From NCBI RefSeq assembly GCF_040907265.1, contig NZ_JBFOHP010000002.1:7068001-7132000 (forward strand): a DNA stretch of 64,000 bases, written 5' to 3'. How positions within the stretch are numbered: the first letter of the stretch is position 1; every line of letters begins with the position of its first letter. A program made the position numbers and the translations under genes. Source of the DNA: Streptomyces sclerotialus (GTDB lineage Bacteria; Actinomycetota; Actinomycetes; Streptomycetales; Streptomycetaceae). The notes below the pieces were generated by a model. The model did no database searches. It worked only from the letters and a program-made list of their open reading frames with translations, and was not told where the DNA came from. Positions 9,274 through 17,951 of the stretch are shown one piece after another.

Positions 9274-9688
9274 TGCGGTGTCCTTTCCGGCGGGAACGGG
9301 CCGCGCCGCGGGGGCGGCCCGGCGCGGGGCCATCCTTCCCGATCGGCGCGCGGCTATCCAGCGGCCGAACCGGTCGCCGCGAGGCCCGCGTGCGGGCCCC
9401 TGTGTGCGGCGAACGATGACGGAAGGGAAGGTCAAGTAGGGGAACGAGTAGGGAAAAGAAAGGGAAAGAGGGGGTCAAGTGCCTGGATCGTACGGATTGT
9501 GACGTGCGGACGGCGGATCCGGGCGTTAGCATGGGTAATTGGTTGTCTGGGGCAACCAATTCCGCGGGCGGGGGATCACTTGTGCCGGGCGCGGCGTCAT
9601 CTGCGGGACCGGCCCTGGGCGCCACCGACCGACGGAGTACCACCACCGGGACGCGGGGACGAGCGTGCCGGTGTCAGGAGGACGATTC
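9274..9688. other. Divergent intergenic region, 415 bp
   Basis: Holds the promoters of the GNAT gene (leftward) and the acyl-CoA ligase (rightward). A purine-rich tract (9421-9475) lies near the middle. A possible -10 element, TAGCAT, lies at 9527-9532, just before the operator-like dyad at 9537-9561. I see no gene or RNA here. Confidence 0.6.
9537..9561. promoter_or_regulatory. AT-rich operator-like dyad upstream of the acyl-CoA ligase
   Basis: Perfect 9-bp arms AATTGGTTG / CAACCAATT separated by 7 bp, 128 bp before the ligase start and immediately downstream of a possible -10. It stands out strongly in this GC-rich DNA. The form suggests a repressor site of TetR or GntR type. The cognate regulator is not identifiable. 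Confidence 0.65.
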
Positions 9689-11317
9689 ATGCCTGCCGAG
9701 GCAGCCGCATCCCAGACCACCCCCACAACCCCCCGCGAAGACCAGGGAAGTTCGCCGGAGCCTGCCTTCCGTACGTACGTCGAGGACAACCTCGACGCGC
9801 TCGCGGCCGACCCCGGCCGTGAACTCCTCGTGCACGGCGACCGGCGGCTGACCGCGGGTCAGTTCTGTGACCTCGTACACCGCATGGCGCACGCCATGGC
9901 GGCACAGGGCGTCGAGCGCGGCACCACCGTCACGCTGCTCAGCGGCAACCTCCCCGAGGCCATCGCCGCGCGCTACGCCGCCAACCTGGTGGGCTGCCGC
10001 GTCAACCACCTCTACAACAAGCTGTCGGCGGACGTGCAGGCCAACATCGTGCGGGACGTCGAGACCCGGGCGCTGATCGTCGACCCGCGGCTGACCGACC
10101 GCGCCGCCGAGCTGACCGAGCGCGCGCCCGTGCCGACCGTACTCACCCTCGGCGAGGCCAAGCGGGAGATCGGCCAGGACGTGCTGGCGCTCGCCGCCGA
10201 GCAGACCGCCGAACCGTTCGTGAGCCCCGCGCAGCCGGACGACATCTGCACCATCCGGCACACCGGCGGCACCACCGGCCACCCCAAGGGCATCGTCACC
10301 ACGTTCCGGCAGCTCAACCGCATGCGCCGGATGATGCCCGAGCAGACCGAGCAGGACTACACGCCCAAGCAGCTGGTGTGCACCACCATCGCGCACGCCG
10401 CCGGCATGCTGGCCGACGTGATGTTCCTCAACGGCGGCACCGTCGTGCTGCACGACGACTTCGACGCCGCCGAGGCCCTCGCCACCATCGAGCGCGAGCG
10501 CATCACCCACCTCTTCCTGCTGCCGCCGCTGGTCTACCAGCTGATGGACCACCCGGACTCCGAGCGCCGCGACCTCTCCAGCCTGCGCGCCCTGACCTAC
10601 GGCGGCTGCCAGTCCTCGCCCGCCCGGATCGCGGACGCGGTACGCCGCTTCGGCAAGGTGCTCGTGCAGTTCTACGGCCAGAACGAGGCCGGCGGCATCA
10701 GCGTGCTGCCCGCCGAGGAGCACGACCCGGACAACCTGGAGCGGCTGCGCTCGGCCGGGAAGATCCTGCCCGGCGTCGAGGTGGCCATCCGCGACACCGA
10801 CGGCAACGACCTGCCGACGGGCGAGCTGGGCGAGATCTGCGTCCGCTCGGCCGGCACGATGACCGGTTACTGGAAGCAGCCCGAGCTGACCGCCGAGGTG
10901 CTGCGGGACGGCTGGCTGCACACCGGTGACGTGGGCTTCGTCGACGCCGACGACTACATCACCGTCGTCGACCGGATCAAGGACATGATCGTGGTCGTCG
11001 GCGGCCACGTCTACACCACCGAGCTGGAGGACCTGCTCAACTCGCAGCCGAAGGTGCAGCAGAGCGCGGTCTTCGGCGTCCGTGACGCGGACAACATGGA
11101 GCAGGTGTACGCCGCGGTCGTGGCGGCGCCGGACAGCCGGCTGGAGGCCGAGGAGCTGCGCGCCTGGGTGCGCGAGGCGCGCGGTGCCATGTACGAACCG
11201 GCTCACATCAGCTTCGTCGACGCGCTGCCGCTGACGGACGCGGGCAAGCCGGACAAGAAGCTGCTCCGGCAGCTGGCCGAGCAGGAGCGCGACGCCGCGC
11301 AGGCCGGCGCGAGCTGA
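9689..11317 (+). CDS. AMP-forming acyl-CoA synthetase/ligase
   Basis: 542-residue ANL-superfamily enzyme that activates a carboxylic acid through an acyl-adenylate to its CoA thioester. Visible motifs: P-loop A3 HTGGTTGHPKG (about residue 190), A5-like YGQNEAGG, A7 GWLHTGDVG, A8 DRIKDMIVVVGGHVYTTELED and a C-terminal Lys in LPLTDAGKPDKK. It resembles medium or long fatty acid and aromatic acid ligases; the substrate is not determined. Start ATG 9689 with CAGGAGG 9675-9681; the frame is open upstream but has no ribosome site. A dyad operator precedes it. Convergent with lutC, with a shared terminator. Confidence 0.88.
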   Translation: MPAEAAASQTTPTTPREDQGSSPEPAFRTYVEDNLDALAADPGRELLVHGDRRLTAGQFCDLVHRMAHAMAAQGVERGTTVTLLSGNLPEAIAARYAANLVGCRVNHLYNKLSADVQANIVRDVETRALIVDPRLTDRAAELTERAPVPTVLTLGEAKREIGQDVLALAAEQTAEPFVSPAQPDDICTIRHTGGTTGHPKGIVTTFRQLNRMRRMMPEQTEQDYTPKQLVCTTIAHAAGMLADVMFLNGGTVVLHDDFDAAEALATIERERITHLFLLPPLVYQLMDHPDSERRDLSSLRALTYGGCQSSPARIADAVRRFGKVLVQFYGQNEAGGISVLPAEEHDPDNLERLRSAGKILPGVEVAIRDTDGNDLPTGELGEICVRSAGTMTGYWKQPELTAEVLRDGWLHTGDVGFVDADDYITVVDRIKDMIVVVGGHVYTTELEDLLNSQPKVQQSAVFGVRDADNMEQVYAAVVAAPDSRLEAEELRAWVREARGAMYEPAHISFVDALPLTDAGKPDKKLLRQLAEQERDAAQAGAS

Positions 11318-11331
11318 GCACGGCGCCCGCG

Positions 11332-11373
11332 CCGGTGCTCCCGTACGCGAACCTGCCCGTACGGGGGCACCGG
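11332..11373. terminator. Bidirectional terminator hairpin
   Basis: CCGGTGCTCCCGTACG / CGTACGGGGGCACCGG forms a 16-bp stem with one G-T wobble and a 10-nt loop. It lies between the convergent acyl-CoA ligase and lutC genes. Confidence 0.8.
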
Positions 11374-11384
11374 GCGGCCCTGCC

Positions 11385-11885
11385 TCATGCGTCCGGGTAC
11401 ACCGCCACCCGTACCGCCCGCGGCCCGTGCATGCCCTGGATCATCGCCGACTCGATGTCCCCGGAGCGGCTGGGGCCGGTGACCAGCTGGAGGCCGGACG
11501 GCATGGGGTCGAGCCGGCCGAGCGCCGCGATCAGCGCCGCGTAGTCGGCGTGCAGGCGCGACAGCGGTACGACCGCGAGATGGGTGCCGGGCAGTACGGC
11601 CGTGCCGCGCGGGCGTCCCGGCGCCGGGCCGAGCGCGAGGGTGCCGGTGTCCGCCGCGGCTCCGAGCACCCCGGTGACGCCGACCTCGGCGTCCCACGGG
11701 TCCCGCGGCCGCTCCCCGGCGACCGCCAGGCCCGTCAGGTCCGGGTGGTCGTCGACGAGCGCCGGGCGGTCGCCCGCCCAGTCCCGGACCAGCGACAGCG
11801 CCTCCTCGCGCGAGGCGGCGAGCTCCGCCAGCCCGCCGGCCTCCGCCAGCCGGTCCCGGAACAGCTCCGCCAGCTCCTGGTTCAT
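11385..11885 (-). CDS. lutC: LutC-like LUD-domain protein
   Basis: 166-residue LUD-domain (DUF162) protein, the smallest subunit of the LutABC-type L-lactate oxidation complex. It carries the family ADTGTLALG motif and the C-terminal GPSRSGDIESAMIQGMHGP signature. The start ATG 11885 overlaps the lutB stop (ATGA), and it is the last gene of lutA-lutB-lutC. The complex oxidises lactate or a related 2-hydroxyacid at the membrane/cytosol and passes electrons through Fe-S clusters. Confidence 0.88.
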   Translation of the reverse strand: MNQELAELFRDRLAEAGGLAELAASREEALSLVRDWAGDRPALVDDHPDLTGLAVAGERPRDPWDAEVGVTGVLGAAADTGTLALGPAPGRPRGTAVLPGTHLAVVPLSRLHADYAALIAALGRLDPMPSGLQLVTGPSRSGDIESAMIQGMHGPRAVRVAVYPDA

Positions 11886-13420
11886 CCCTGCCTCCTGTCG
11901 CGGTCCCGGCTCTCCTCCTGACGCCGGAACCACCTGCGGAAGGCGCCCGCCTCGCGCAGGGGCGGCAGGGCACGCCCCCTCGCCCAGCCCCGGCCGGGTC
12001 CCGGCAGCCGGGCCAGGACGCCGTCCGGGAGCAGCCGGCCCGCGAGCCGGGCCCCGGCCATCGTGGCGCGGAAGCCGGTCTCCGTACGCCAGGCCAGCGC
12101 CCAGGCGCGCCAGCCGGCGCGGGCCGTCCGGGCGGCGGGCTGCCGGCGTTCGTGCGCGGCGCGCAGGTTCACCAGCAGGTCGGGAATGGGGATCTTGACG
12201 GGGCAGGCGTCGTAGCAGGCGCCGCAGAGGGAGGAGAGGAACGGCAGGTCGGAGTCCTGGTTCGGCCGCTCGCCGAGCAGTGGGCTGAGGACGGCGCCGA
12301 TCGGGCCGCCATACACCGCGCTGTAGGGGTGGCCGCCGCCCACCGTCCGGTACACCGGGCAGGAGATCTGGCAGTTGCCGCAGCGGATGCAGGCGAGGAC
12401 CTCTTCCTGGGGCGTACCGAGCGCCTTCGTGCGGCCGTTGTCGAGGATGACGAGGTGCAGCTGCTCGGGGCCGTCGGTCTCGCCCTCCCGGCGCGGCCCG
12501 TTGAGGAGCGTCTGGTAGACGGAGACGCGTTGTTTGGTGGCCGCGTCGCACAGCAGCGGGATCAGGACGCCGAGGTCGGCGAAGCGCGGGATCACCTTCT
12601 CGACGGTCATCACGGCGACGTGGACGCGTGGTTGCGAGGTCACCATGTCGGCGTTGCCCTCGTTGGTGACGAGGGCGAGGGTGCCGGTGTCGGCGGCGGC
12701 GAAGTTGACGCCGCTGATGCCCATGTCGGCGGCCTTGAAGTCGGCGCGCAGCCGGGTACGCGCGAACGACGCCAGGTCCTCCGGCTCGCCTGACACCTCG
12801 TCACCGGCGAGCTGCCCGAACAGATCCGCCACGTCCTGCCGGGACTTGTGCAGCGCGGGTCCGACGATGTGGCTGGGCCGTTCGTCGGCCAGCTGGACGA
12901 TGTACTCGCCCAGGTCCGTCTCGACCACTTCGATGCCCTGTGCGGTGAGGTGGGCGTTGAGATGGATCTCCTCGGTGGCCATCGACTTGGACTTCACCGC
13001 GAGGCGTACGCCGTTCTCGCGGGCGATCCGCTCGATGACGGCGCGTGCTTCGGCGGGGGTGGCGGCCCGGTGCACGACGCCGCCGTTCCGCTCGACGTTC
13101 CCGGTCAGCTGCGCGAGGTACTTCTCCAGGTCGGGAAGGGTCTCCCGGCGGATCGCCGCGCCCTGTTCGCGGAGCCGCGCCACCTCCGGGGTCCAGGTGC
13201 CGACGTGCCGTTCCTCGTTCAGTGCCGCGAGGCGGTCGTGGGTGGGGCGGGCCGTGCGGACGGTGAGCGCGTCCCGGGTGATCAGGGGCAGCGGGCGCCG
13301 GTGCGGCGGGATGTCGCCGGCCGCCCACTCGGGCCGGTCGGGGTGGAGGCGCTCGCGGCCGGCGAGGGCGGAGGAGCGCTGCCCGGCCGTGCGGGTGCCG
13401 TCCCGGCGGTGCTCGCTCAT
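11882..13420 (-). CDS. lutB: LutB-like LUD/iron-sulfur protein
   Basis: 512-residue lactate-utilisation iron-sulfur subunit. The N-terminal LUD domain includes KSKSMATEEIHLN (about 143-155) and AADTGTLALVTNEGN (about 242-256). Two 4Fe-4S motifs follow: CIRCGNCQISC (344-354) and CGACYDAC (399-406) followed by PVKIPIP. The C-terminal 90 residues are basic and poorly conserved, as in other actinobacterial LutB. It overlaps lutA by 4 bp and lutC by 4 bp, so the three are co-translated. Role: electron transfer during 2-hydroxyacid (L-lactate) oxidation. Confidence 0.92.
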   Translation of the reverse strand: MSEHRRDGTRTAGQRSSALAGRERLHPDRPEWAAGDIPPHRRPLPLITRDALTVRTARPTHDRLAALNEERHVGTWTPEVARLREQGAAIRRETLPDLEKYLAQLTGNVERNGGVVHRAATPAEARAVIERIARENGVRLAVKSKSMATEEIHLNAHLTAQGIEVVETDLGEYIVQLADERPSHIVGPALHKSRQDVADLFGQLAGDEVSGEPEDLASFARTRLRADFKAADMGISGVNFAAADTGTLALVTNEGNADMVTSQPRVHVAVMTVEKVIPRFADLGVLIPLLCDAATKQRVSVYQTLLNGPRREGETDGPEQLHLVILDNGRTKALGTPQEEVLACIRCGNCQISCPVYRTVGGGHPYSAVYGGPIGAVLSPLLGERPNQDSDLPFLSSLCGACYDACPVKIPIPDLLVNLRAAHERRQPAARTARAGWRAWALAWRTETGFRATMAGARLAGRLLPDGVLARLPGPGRGWARGRALPPLREAGAFRRWFRRQEESRDRDRRQG

Positions 13421-14184
13421 GCGGGCACCTCCGCCGGGACGAGCGCGTCGCGTACCAGCTCGGCGAGGTGGCGGGTGCGGACCGGCGGCCCGGCCTGCCG
13501 CGCCCGGCCGCCGAGATGGAGCAGGCAGCCGGGGTCGGCGGCGACCAGCCAGTCGGCGCCGCCGGCCGCTGCCGTACCGAGCTTGGTGTCGGCCATCGCC
13601 ACCGACACGTCGGGGAACTTCGCGGCGAAGGTGCCGCCGAAGCCGCAGCAGGTGTCGCAGCCCGCCATCTCGCGCACCTCCAGACCCTCGATTCTGCCGA
13701 GGAGTTGGCGTGGCGTGCGGCGCTCGCCGAGCGTGCGGGCCATATGGCAGGAGTCGTGGTACGTGACCGAGCCGCGCAGCCGGAGCCGCAGTCCGCTGCC
13801 GTACGCCATGACGAACTGGCTGAACTCATAGGTGCGTTCGACGAGCGCGCGGTGCTCCGGGGCGGGCGCACGGAGCCGGCCGAGGTGGTGGTGGAGGTAG
13901 GCGGCGCAGGAGCCGGAAGGGGTGACCACCGCGTCGTACGGTGCGAAGATCCGCAGCCAGCGGTCGAGCAGTGTCCCGGCCTCCGCCGGGTGCCCGGAAT
14001 TCAGTGCGGGCTGGCCGCAGCAGGTCTGGCCGCGCGGCAGCTCCACCGTGACGCCCATCGCCGCCAGGACCTCCACCGTGGCGCGTGCCGGGCCGCCCGC
14101 GGCCAGATCGGCCATGCACGAGGTGAACAGCGCGACCCGCGCCGGGCGGGGCGGCGCTCCCGCGTCCGTTTCCACGTCCCTCAT
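13417..14184 (-). CDS. lutA: LutA-like CCG-domain protein
   Basis: 255-residue protein with two cysteine-rich CCG domains, as in LutA/GlcF/heterodisulfide reductase subunit B. Visible motifs: TCCGQPALNSG, SCHMARTLGERRTP and CDTCCGFGGTFAAKFP. First gene of lutABC. The start is ATG 14184 with GGAGGAG six bases upstream; a longer form from 14226 would skip this ribosome site. It follows the iclR-type gene on the same strand by about 60 bp, so the regulator and lut genes could share a transcript. Confidence 0.9.
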   Translation of the reverse strand: MRDVETDAGAPPRPARVALFTSCMADLAAGGPARATVEVLAAMGVTVELPRGQTCCGQPALNSGHPAEAGTLLDRWLRIFAPYDAVVTPSGSCAAYLHHHLGRLRAPAPEHRALVERTYEFSQFVMAYGSGLRLRLRGSVTYHDSCHMARTLGERRTPRQLLGRIEGLEVREMAGCDTCCGFGGTFAAKFPDVSVAMADTKLGTAAAGGADWLVAADPGCLLHLGGRARQAGPPVRTRHLAELVRDALVPAEVPA

Positions 14185-14244
14185 CCGACTCCTCCAGCTG
14201 TGTCCGCTTCCGTCGTACGACTCCACCGGGCCGGTCCCGGGCGG

Positions 14245-15045
14245 TCAGGCCATCACCGACTCCACCCGCCGCGCCGTGTCCCGTACCGCGTCCGCCAGCG
14301 CCAGCACCTCGTCGTGGCCGATGACGAAGGTGACGGTGGAGACGCTGACCGCGCCGACCGTGCGGCCGTCCGGGGTGTGGACGGGCGCGGCGAGGCAGCG
14401 CACGTTGGGTTCGTTCTCCTCGTCGTCCAGGGCGTAGCCCCGTTCCCGTACACCGGCGAGTTCGGCGGCGAGCGCGTCGAGGGTGGTGAGGGTGCGCTCC
14501 GTACGCCGCTCCAGGCCGGTGCGGGCCACCAGCTCGGCCAGCGCTTCCGCGTCGAGACCGGCGAGGATGCACTTGCCGATGGCGGTGGAGTGCAGGGGCT
14601 GCTGCATCCCGACGCGGGAGAGCATCGCGAACGGCTGCACGCCCTCGACCTTGTGGGTGTAGACCACCCGGTCGCCGCTGCGTAGACCCATGTGGAGGGT
14701 CTGGCCGATCTGCGCCTGGAGCTCGACGAGGACCGCCTCGACCGTGGTGTGCCGGCGGCCCTGGCTCACCGCGGCGCCGACACCGCTGGCGGTCGGGCCG
14801 ATGCCGTACCTCCCGCCGGGGTACGCCACCGCCCAGCCCTCGGCGACCAGGGTGCCCAGCAGCCGGTGGGCCGTGGGCTTGGAGACGGCCGCCTCCGCCG
14901 CCAGCTCGGCCAGCCGGAGGGGCTCCTGCGCGTGGCAGAGCACCTCGATGAGCCGCAGCACCTTGCGGGGCCCCGCGCCGTCGTTGGGCTTACCGGAACG
15001 CGTCCTCGCAGAACTTGCCGACGTCCGTGCAGAACTCGTTGACAC
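14245..15045 (-). CDS. IclR-family transcriptional regulator
   Basis: 266-residue IclR protein. The N-terminal winged HTH (about residues 28-90, KVLRLIEVLCHAQEPLRLAELAAEA) is followed by an effector-binding domain ending near 262 (AVSVSTVTFVIGHDEVLALAD). GTG start at 15045, with no strong ribosome site. Placed before lutABC and divergent from an MFS carrier, it probably controls both in response to the imported acid. A 17-bp imperfect palindrome in the shared promoter region is a likely binding site. Confidence 0.88.
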   Translation of the reverse strand: MSTSSARTSASSARTRSGKPNDGAGPRKVLRLIEVLCHAQEPLRLAELAAEAAVSKPTAHRLLGTLVAEGWAVAYPGGRYGIGPTASGVGAAVSQGRRHTTVEAVLVELQAQIGQTLHMGLRSGDRVVYTHKVEGVQPFAMLSRVGMQQPLHSTAIGKCILAGLDAEALAELVARTGLERRTERTLTTLDALAAELAGVRERGYALDDEENEPNVRCLAAPVHTPDGRTVGAVSVSTVTFVIGHDEVLALADAVRDTARRVESVMA

Positions 15046-15096
15046 GTCTTCGAGGCTAGGGCTAGCTTCCCCCGATATTCCACCCCCCTGAACGAC

Positions 15097-15113
15097 GTTT
15101 CGCCAGGCGGAAC
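15097..15113. promoter_or_regulatory. IclR-type operator candidate
   Basis: GTTTCGCCAGGCGGAAC is a 17-bp palindrome with one mismatched pair around a central A. It is located 52 bp from the iclR start and 45 bp from the MFS start. GTT...AAC arms are typical of IclR-family sites. Binding is inferred from position. Confidence 0.6.
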
Positions 15114-15157
15114 GGGCGGAACGCCCTGGACCATTCGTGCCGACGTCAGGAGAATCC

Positions 15158-16603
15158 GTGCCGACTCAGGCGGAGATACGGCAGTTGTCCGACCGCGCAG
15201 CACAGCACGTCCTCAGCAAACAGGGCACCGACACGGGGCGGCGTACCGGCTGGCTGATGATCTCGACCATCCTGATCGAGGCCTGGGACCTCTACGCGAT
15301 CTCGTTCCTGCTGCTGTTCGTCAAGAACGACCTGCATCCCAGCGCCGCCATGCTCGGACTCGCCTCCGGCGCCGTGCAGTTGGGGGCGCTGATCGGCGCG
15401 CTGGGCGGTGGCTGGGTCGCCGACCGGATCGGCCGGCGCAAGGTCTTCATCATCACCATGGCCCTGTTCGTGGTGCTCGCGCTGAGCCAGTCCTTCGTGA
15501 CCAGCATGTGGCAGCTGGTCCTGGTCCGGTTCCTGCTCGGCATCCCGCTGGGCAGCGACATCTCCACCGGCTACGCGTACATCATGGAGACCATGCCCAA
15601 GGGCAAGCGGGAGGTGATGGGGAACCGCTGGCAGGGCATGTTCGGGCTCGGTGAGATCGCCGCCATCGCCGTGATCACCGTGATGTACCTCAGCGGCATG
15701 GACCACGGCCTGCTGTGGCGGATCGGCCTCGGCCTCGGCGCGCTGCCCGCGCTCGCGCTGCTCATCGGGCGGCTGGACGTGCCGGACACCGCGCTGTGGC
15801 TGGTGCAGCGCGGCAAGTTCAAGCAGGCCAAGGCCGTCGCGAAGAAGATGTTCAACGACGACCTGGACATGCTGCCGGACGAGGACTACGTCATCGAGCG
15901 GCCGCGCACCCGCGACTTCCTGTCGAGCATCTGGCAGGACCCGGTACGCCGCAAGGCCAGCGTCTTCGCCTGGATCTCCAACGCCATGCAGGGCGCGGAG
16001 TTCGCCGCCTTCGCCTTCTACCTGCCGGTCATCCTCGTCCTCACCGGGGTGTCCGGCATCGGCGCCACCAACTTCGTGACCGGCGCGATCTACATCATCG
16101 CCACCGTCAGCGGCTTCGTGGCGCCGATGGTGACACCGAAGCTGGGCCATCGCGGCGTGGCACGCTGGGGCTTCGGCACGGCCTTCGTCTCGCTCCTGCT
16201 CGCCGCGCTCTTCCTGCAGCTGGAGTGGCACGTCCTGGTGCCGCTGGCCGCCGCCGGCCTGATGTGGGGCCACTACTGGGACGCCTCGAACGGCATGACG
16301 ATCGCCTCGATGGTCGCACCGAGCCGCTACAAGGCCACCGCCTCCGGCTTCGGTTACATCTTCGTCAAGCTCGCCGCCTTCGTGACCATCTTCTTCTTCC
16401 CGATCCTCTTCACCGAGCTGGGCGTGCCGCTGGCGACGGTCATCGTCTCGCTGCTCTCGCTGACCGGGTACCTCGCCGCCACCTACATCCTCCCCGAGGT
16501 CTACGGCTACGTGGAGCAGGAGGAGAGCCCCGCCGGACCGGCCGGCGGCCCATCGGCCCCCGGACGTACGGCACTTCGGGATTCCGGCGAGCCCGCCGCG
16601 TGA
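15158..16603 (+). CDS. MFS metabolite transporter
   Basis: About 482 residues with 12 predicted membrane segments. The MFS loop 2-3 motif GGGWVADRIGRRKVF lies near residue 90, a central DTALWLVQRGKFKQAK linker follows TM6, and a hydrophilic C-tail is present. It resembles sugar/metabolite:proton symporters that carry small organic acids. GTG start at 15158 with TCAGGAG upstream. Divergent from iclR-lutABC, so it is a candidate uptake carrier for the acid oxidised by LutABC. This is inference from context only. Confidence 0.85.
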   Translation: MPTQAEIRQLSDRAAQHVLSKQGTDTGRRTGWLMISTILIEAWDLYAISFLLLFVKNDLHPSAAMLGLASGAVQLGALIGALGGGWVADRIGRRKVFIITMALFVVLALSQSFVTSMWQLVLVRFLLGIPLGSDISTGYAYIMETMPKGKREVMGNRWQGMFGLGEIAAIAVITVMYLSGMDHGLLWRIGLGLGALPALALLIGRLDVPDTALWLVQRGKFKQAKAVAKKMFNDDLDMLPDEDYVIERPRTRDFLSSIWQDPVRRKASVFAWISNAMQGAEFAAFAFYLPVILVLTGVSGIGATNFVTGAIYIIATVSGFVAPMVTPKLGHRGVARWGFGTAFVSLLLAALFLQLEWHVLVPLAAAGLMWGHYWDASNGMTIASMVAPSRYKATASGFGYIFVKLAAFVTIFFFPILFTELGVPLATVIVSLLSLTGYLAATYILPEVYGYVEQEESPAGPAGGPSAPGRTALRDSGEPAA

Positions 16604-16929
16604 CGGCGGCGCGCACGACGGCGGACGTGCCCGGCAACGGGAAGGTGCACAACAGATGAACGTTCGGGTCCGGCGCTCAGGGTGCTGAGCGATCTCCGCA
16701 CCGCGGGTGCCGGACACCGGGAATTCGATGGACGAATCGGCCGCACAGGCCGCCAGTTCATGCCGATGCGCCCGAATATGCACAGGTCAGTGCCCTGGGG
16801 TCGGGTGAGCGGCAGTGCGAGGCGCATGTAATCGTGGGCACAGGGACGGTCCTGGTCACCGTCACCCCCCTCTCCTGCGACCCCCTCACAGGGGTCTTGT
16901 TGACATGCACCGCGAAGAAAGGTGATGGC
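16604..16929. other. Intergenic region, 326 bp
   Basis: Lies between the MFS carrier and the YceI gene. The only structured item is a possible 10-codon ORF, ATG 16656 to TGA 16688 (MNVRVRRSGC), with a distant GGGAAGG upstream. A TTGACA hexamer occurs at 16898-16903 but without a matching -10. No RNA gene is seen. Confidence 0.4.
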
Positions 16930-17841
16930 ATGCCCATCGCACTGCTCCGGAGGAAGCGGGCCGCCCGTGGCCCGCGCGGAGCCGGACTCCTGCATCCCGT
17001 CCCCCCGGGTGCGGGAGCCTTCAACTGTGAGGTGCTCGACCCCCTCGGGGAGCCGCTGCCCCAGGCCGAGGTCGTCGTGACCTCGGCCCACGGCGGGCAG
17101 GTGGTGGCGAAGCTGACGACGGACCCGTACGGTCTGTTCTTCGTGACGCTGCCCGTCGGCCGGTACAGCGTCCTGGTCTCCGCCGACGGGCTGCAGCCGA
17201 ACCGGCAGACCATCGACGTCAGGGAAGGCGAGACCCTGCCGCTGTCCACGATCCGGCTGGAGTCCTCCGCGCCGCCCGAGCTGCCCCAGCCCGGCACATG
17301 GCTCTTCGACCCGCCGCACACCGCGATCCGCTTCATCGCCAAGCACGTCGGCATGGCCAACGTGCACGGCCGGTTCACCCGCTTCCAGGGCGGCATCCGG
17401 GTCGCCCCGGACATGGCCGACTCGCGCATCGAGGTACGCATCGAGGCGGCGAGCATCAACACCGGCAACAACACCCGGGACAACCACCTGCGCTCGGCGG
17501 ACTTCCTGGACGTCGAGAACTACCCGTACCTGCACTTCGCCTCCACCCGCTTCGTGCACAAGGGCGGCCAGAAGTGGATCGTGCAGGGCGTCCTGGAGAT
17601 GCACGGCGTCAGCCGCACCGTCAACCTGGACACCAACTACCTGGGCGCCGTCAACGGCGGCTACGGCGAGGAACTGCGCTGCGCCGCCCTGGCCAAGACC
17701 GAGCTGCACCGTGAGGACTACACCCTCAACTGGCGCAACATGCTCGCCCGCGGCATCGCCATCGTCGGCCCCACGGTGAAGCTGGAACTCGACATGCAGG
17801 CCATGTACCGCTGCGAGGACACCCCGACCCCGCCGGACTAG
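16930..17841 (+). CDS. YceI-family protein with N-terminal carboxypeptidase-regulatory-like domain
   Basis: 303-residue fusion. Residues about 30-105 form a CarboxypepD_reg-like beta-sandwich (FNCEVLDPLGEPLPQAEVVV... GRYSVLVSADGLQPNRQTI). Residues about 120-300 form a YceI lipocalin-like domain (GTWLFDPPHTAIRFIAKHVG... NNTRDNHLRSADFLDVENYP... MLARGIAIVGPTVKLELD). YceI folds bind isoprenoid-type lipids. No clear signal peptide. Start ATG 16930 with GAAAGG upstream. Ends at a strong hairpin. Confidence 0.85.
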   Translation: MPIALLRRKRAARGPRGAGLLHPVPPGAGAFNCEVLDPLGEPLPQAEVVVTSAHGGQVVAKLTTDPYGLFFVTLPVGRYSVLVSADGLQPNRQTIDVREGETLPLSTIRLESSAPPELPQPGTWLFDPPHTAIRFIAKHVGMANVHGRFTRFQGGIRVAPDMADSRIEVRIEAASINTGNNTRDNHLRSADFLDVENYPYLHFASTRFVHKGGQKWIVQGVLEMHGVSRTVNLDTNYLGAVNGGYGEELRCAALAKTELHREDYTLNWRNMLARGIAIVGPTVKLELDMQAMYRCEDTPTPPD

Positions 17842-17852
17842 GCCTGTCCTGG

Positions 17853-17894
17853 CCCCGCTGCCGCAGCTGCCCCGCCGGGACTGCGGCAGCGGGG
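17853..17894. terminator. Terminator hairpin after the YceI gene
   Basis: Perfect 14-bp stem CCCCGCTGCCGCAG / CTGCGGCAGCGGGG with a 14-nt loop, starting 11 bases after the stop codon. Confidence 0.8.
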
Positions 17895-17951
17895 GCCGGT
17901 GGAACCACCCGGAGCCCGAGCGGACATCATGACCGGCAAGGGGGTGGTGTC

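Noticed and set aside
16898..16903. TTGACA as a -35 promoter element before the YceI gene
   Set aside because: It ends only 26 bp before the start codon and no -10 hexamer fits between, so it is probably chance.
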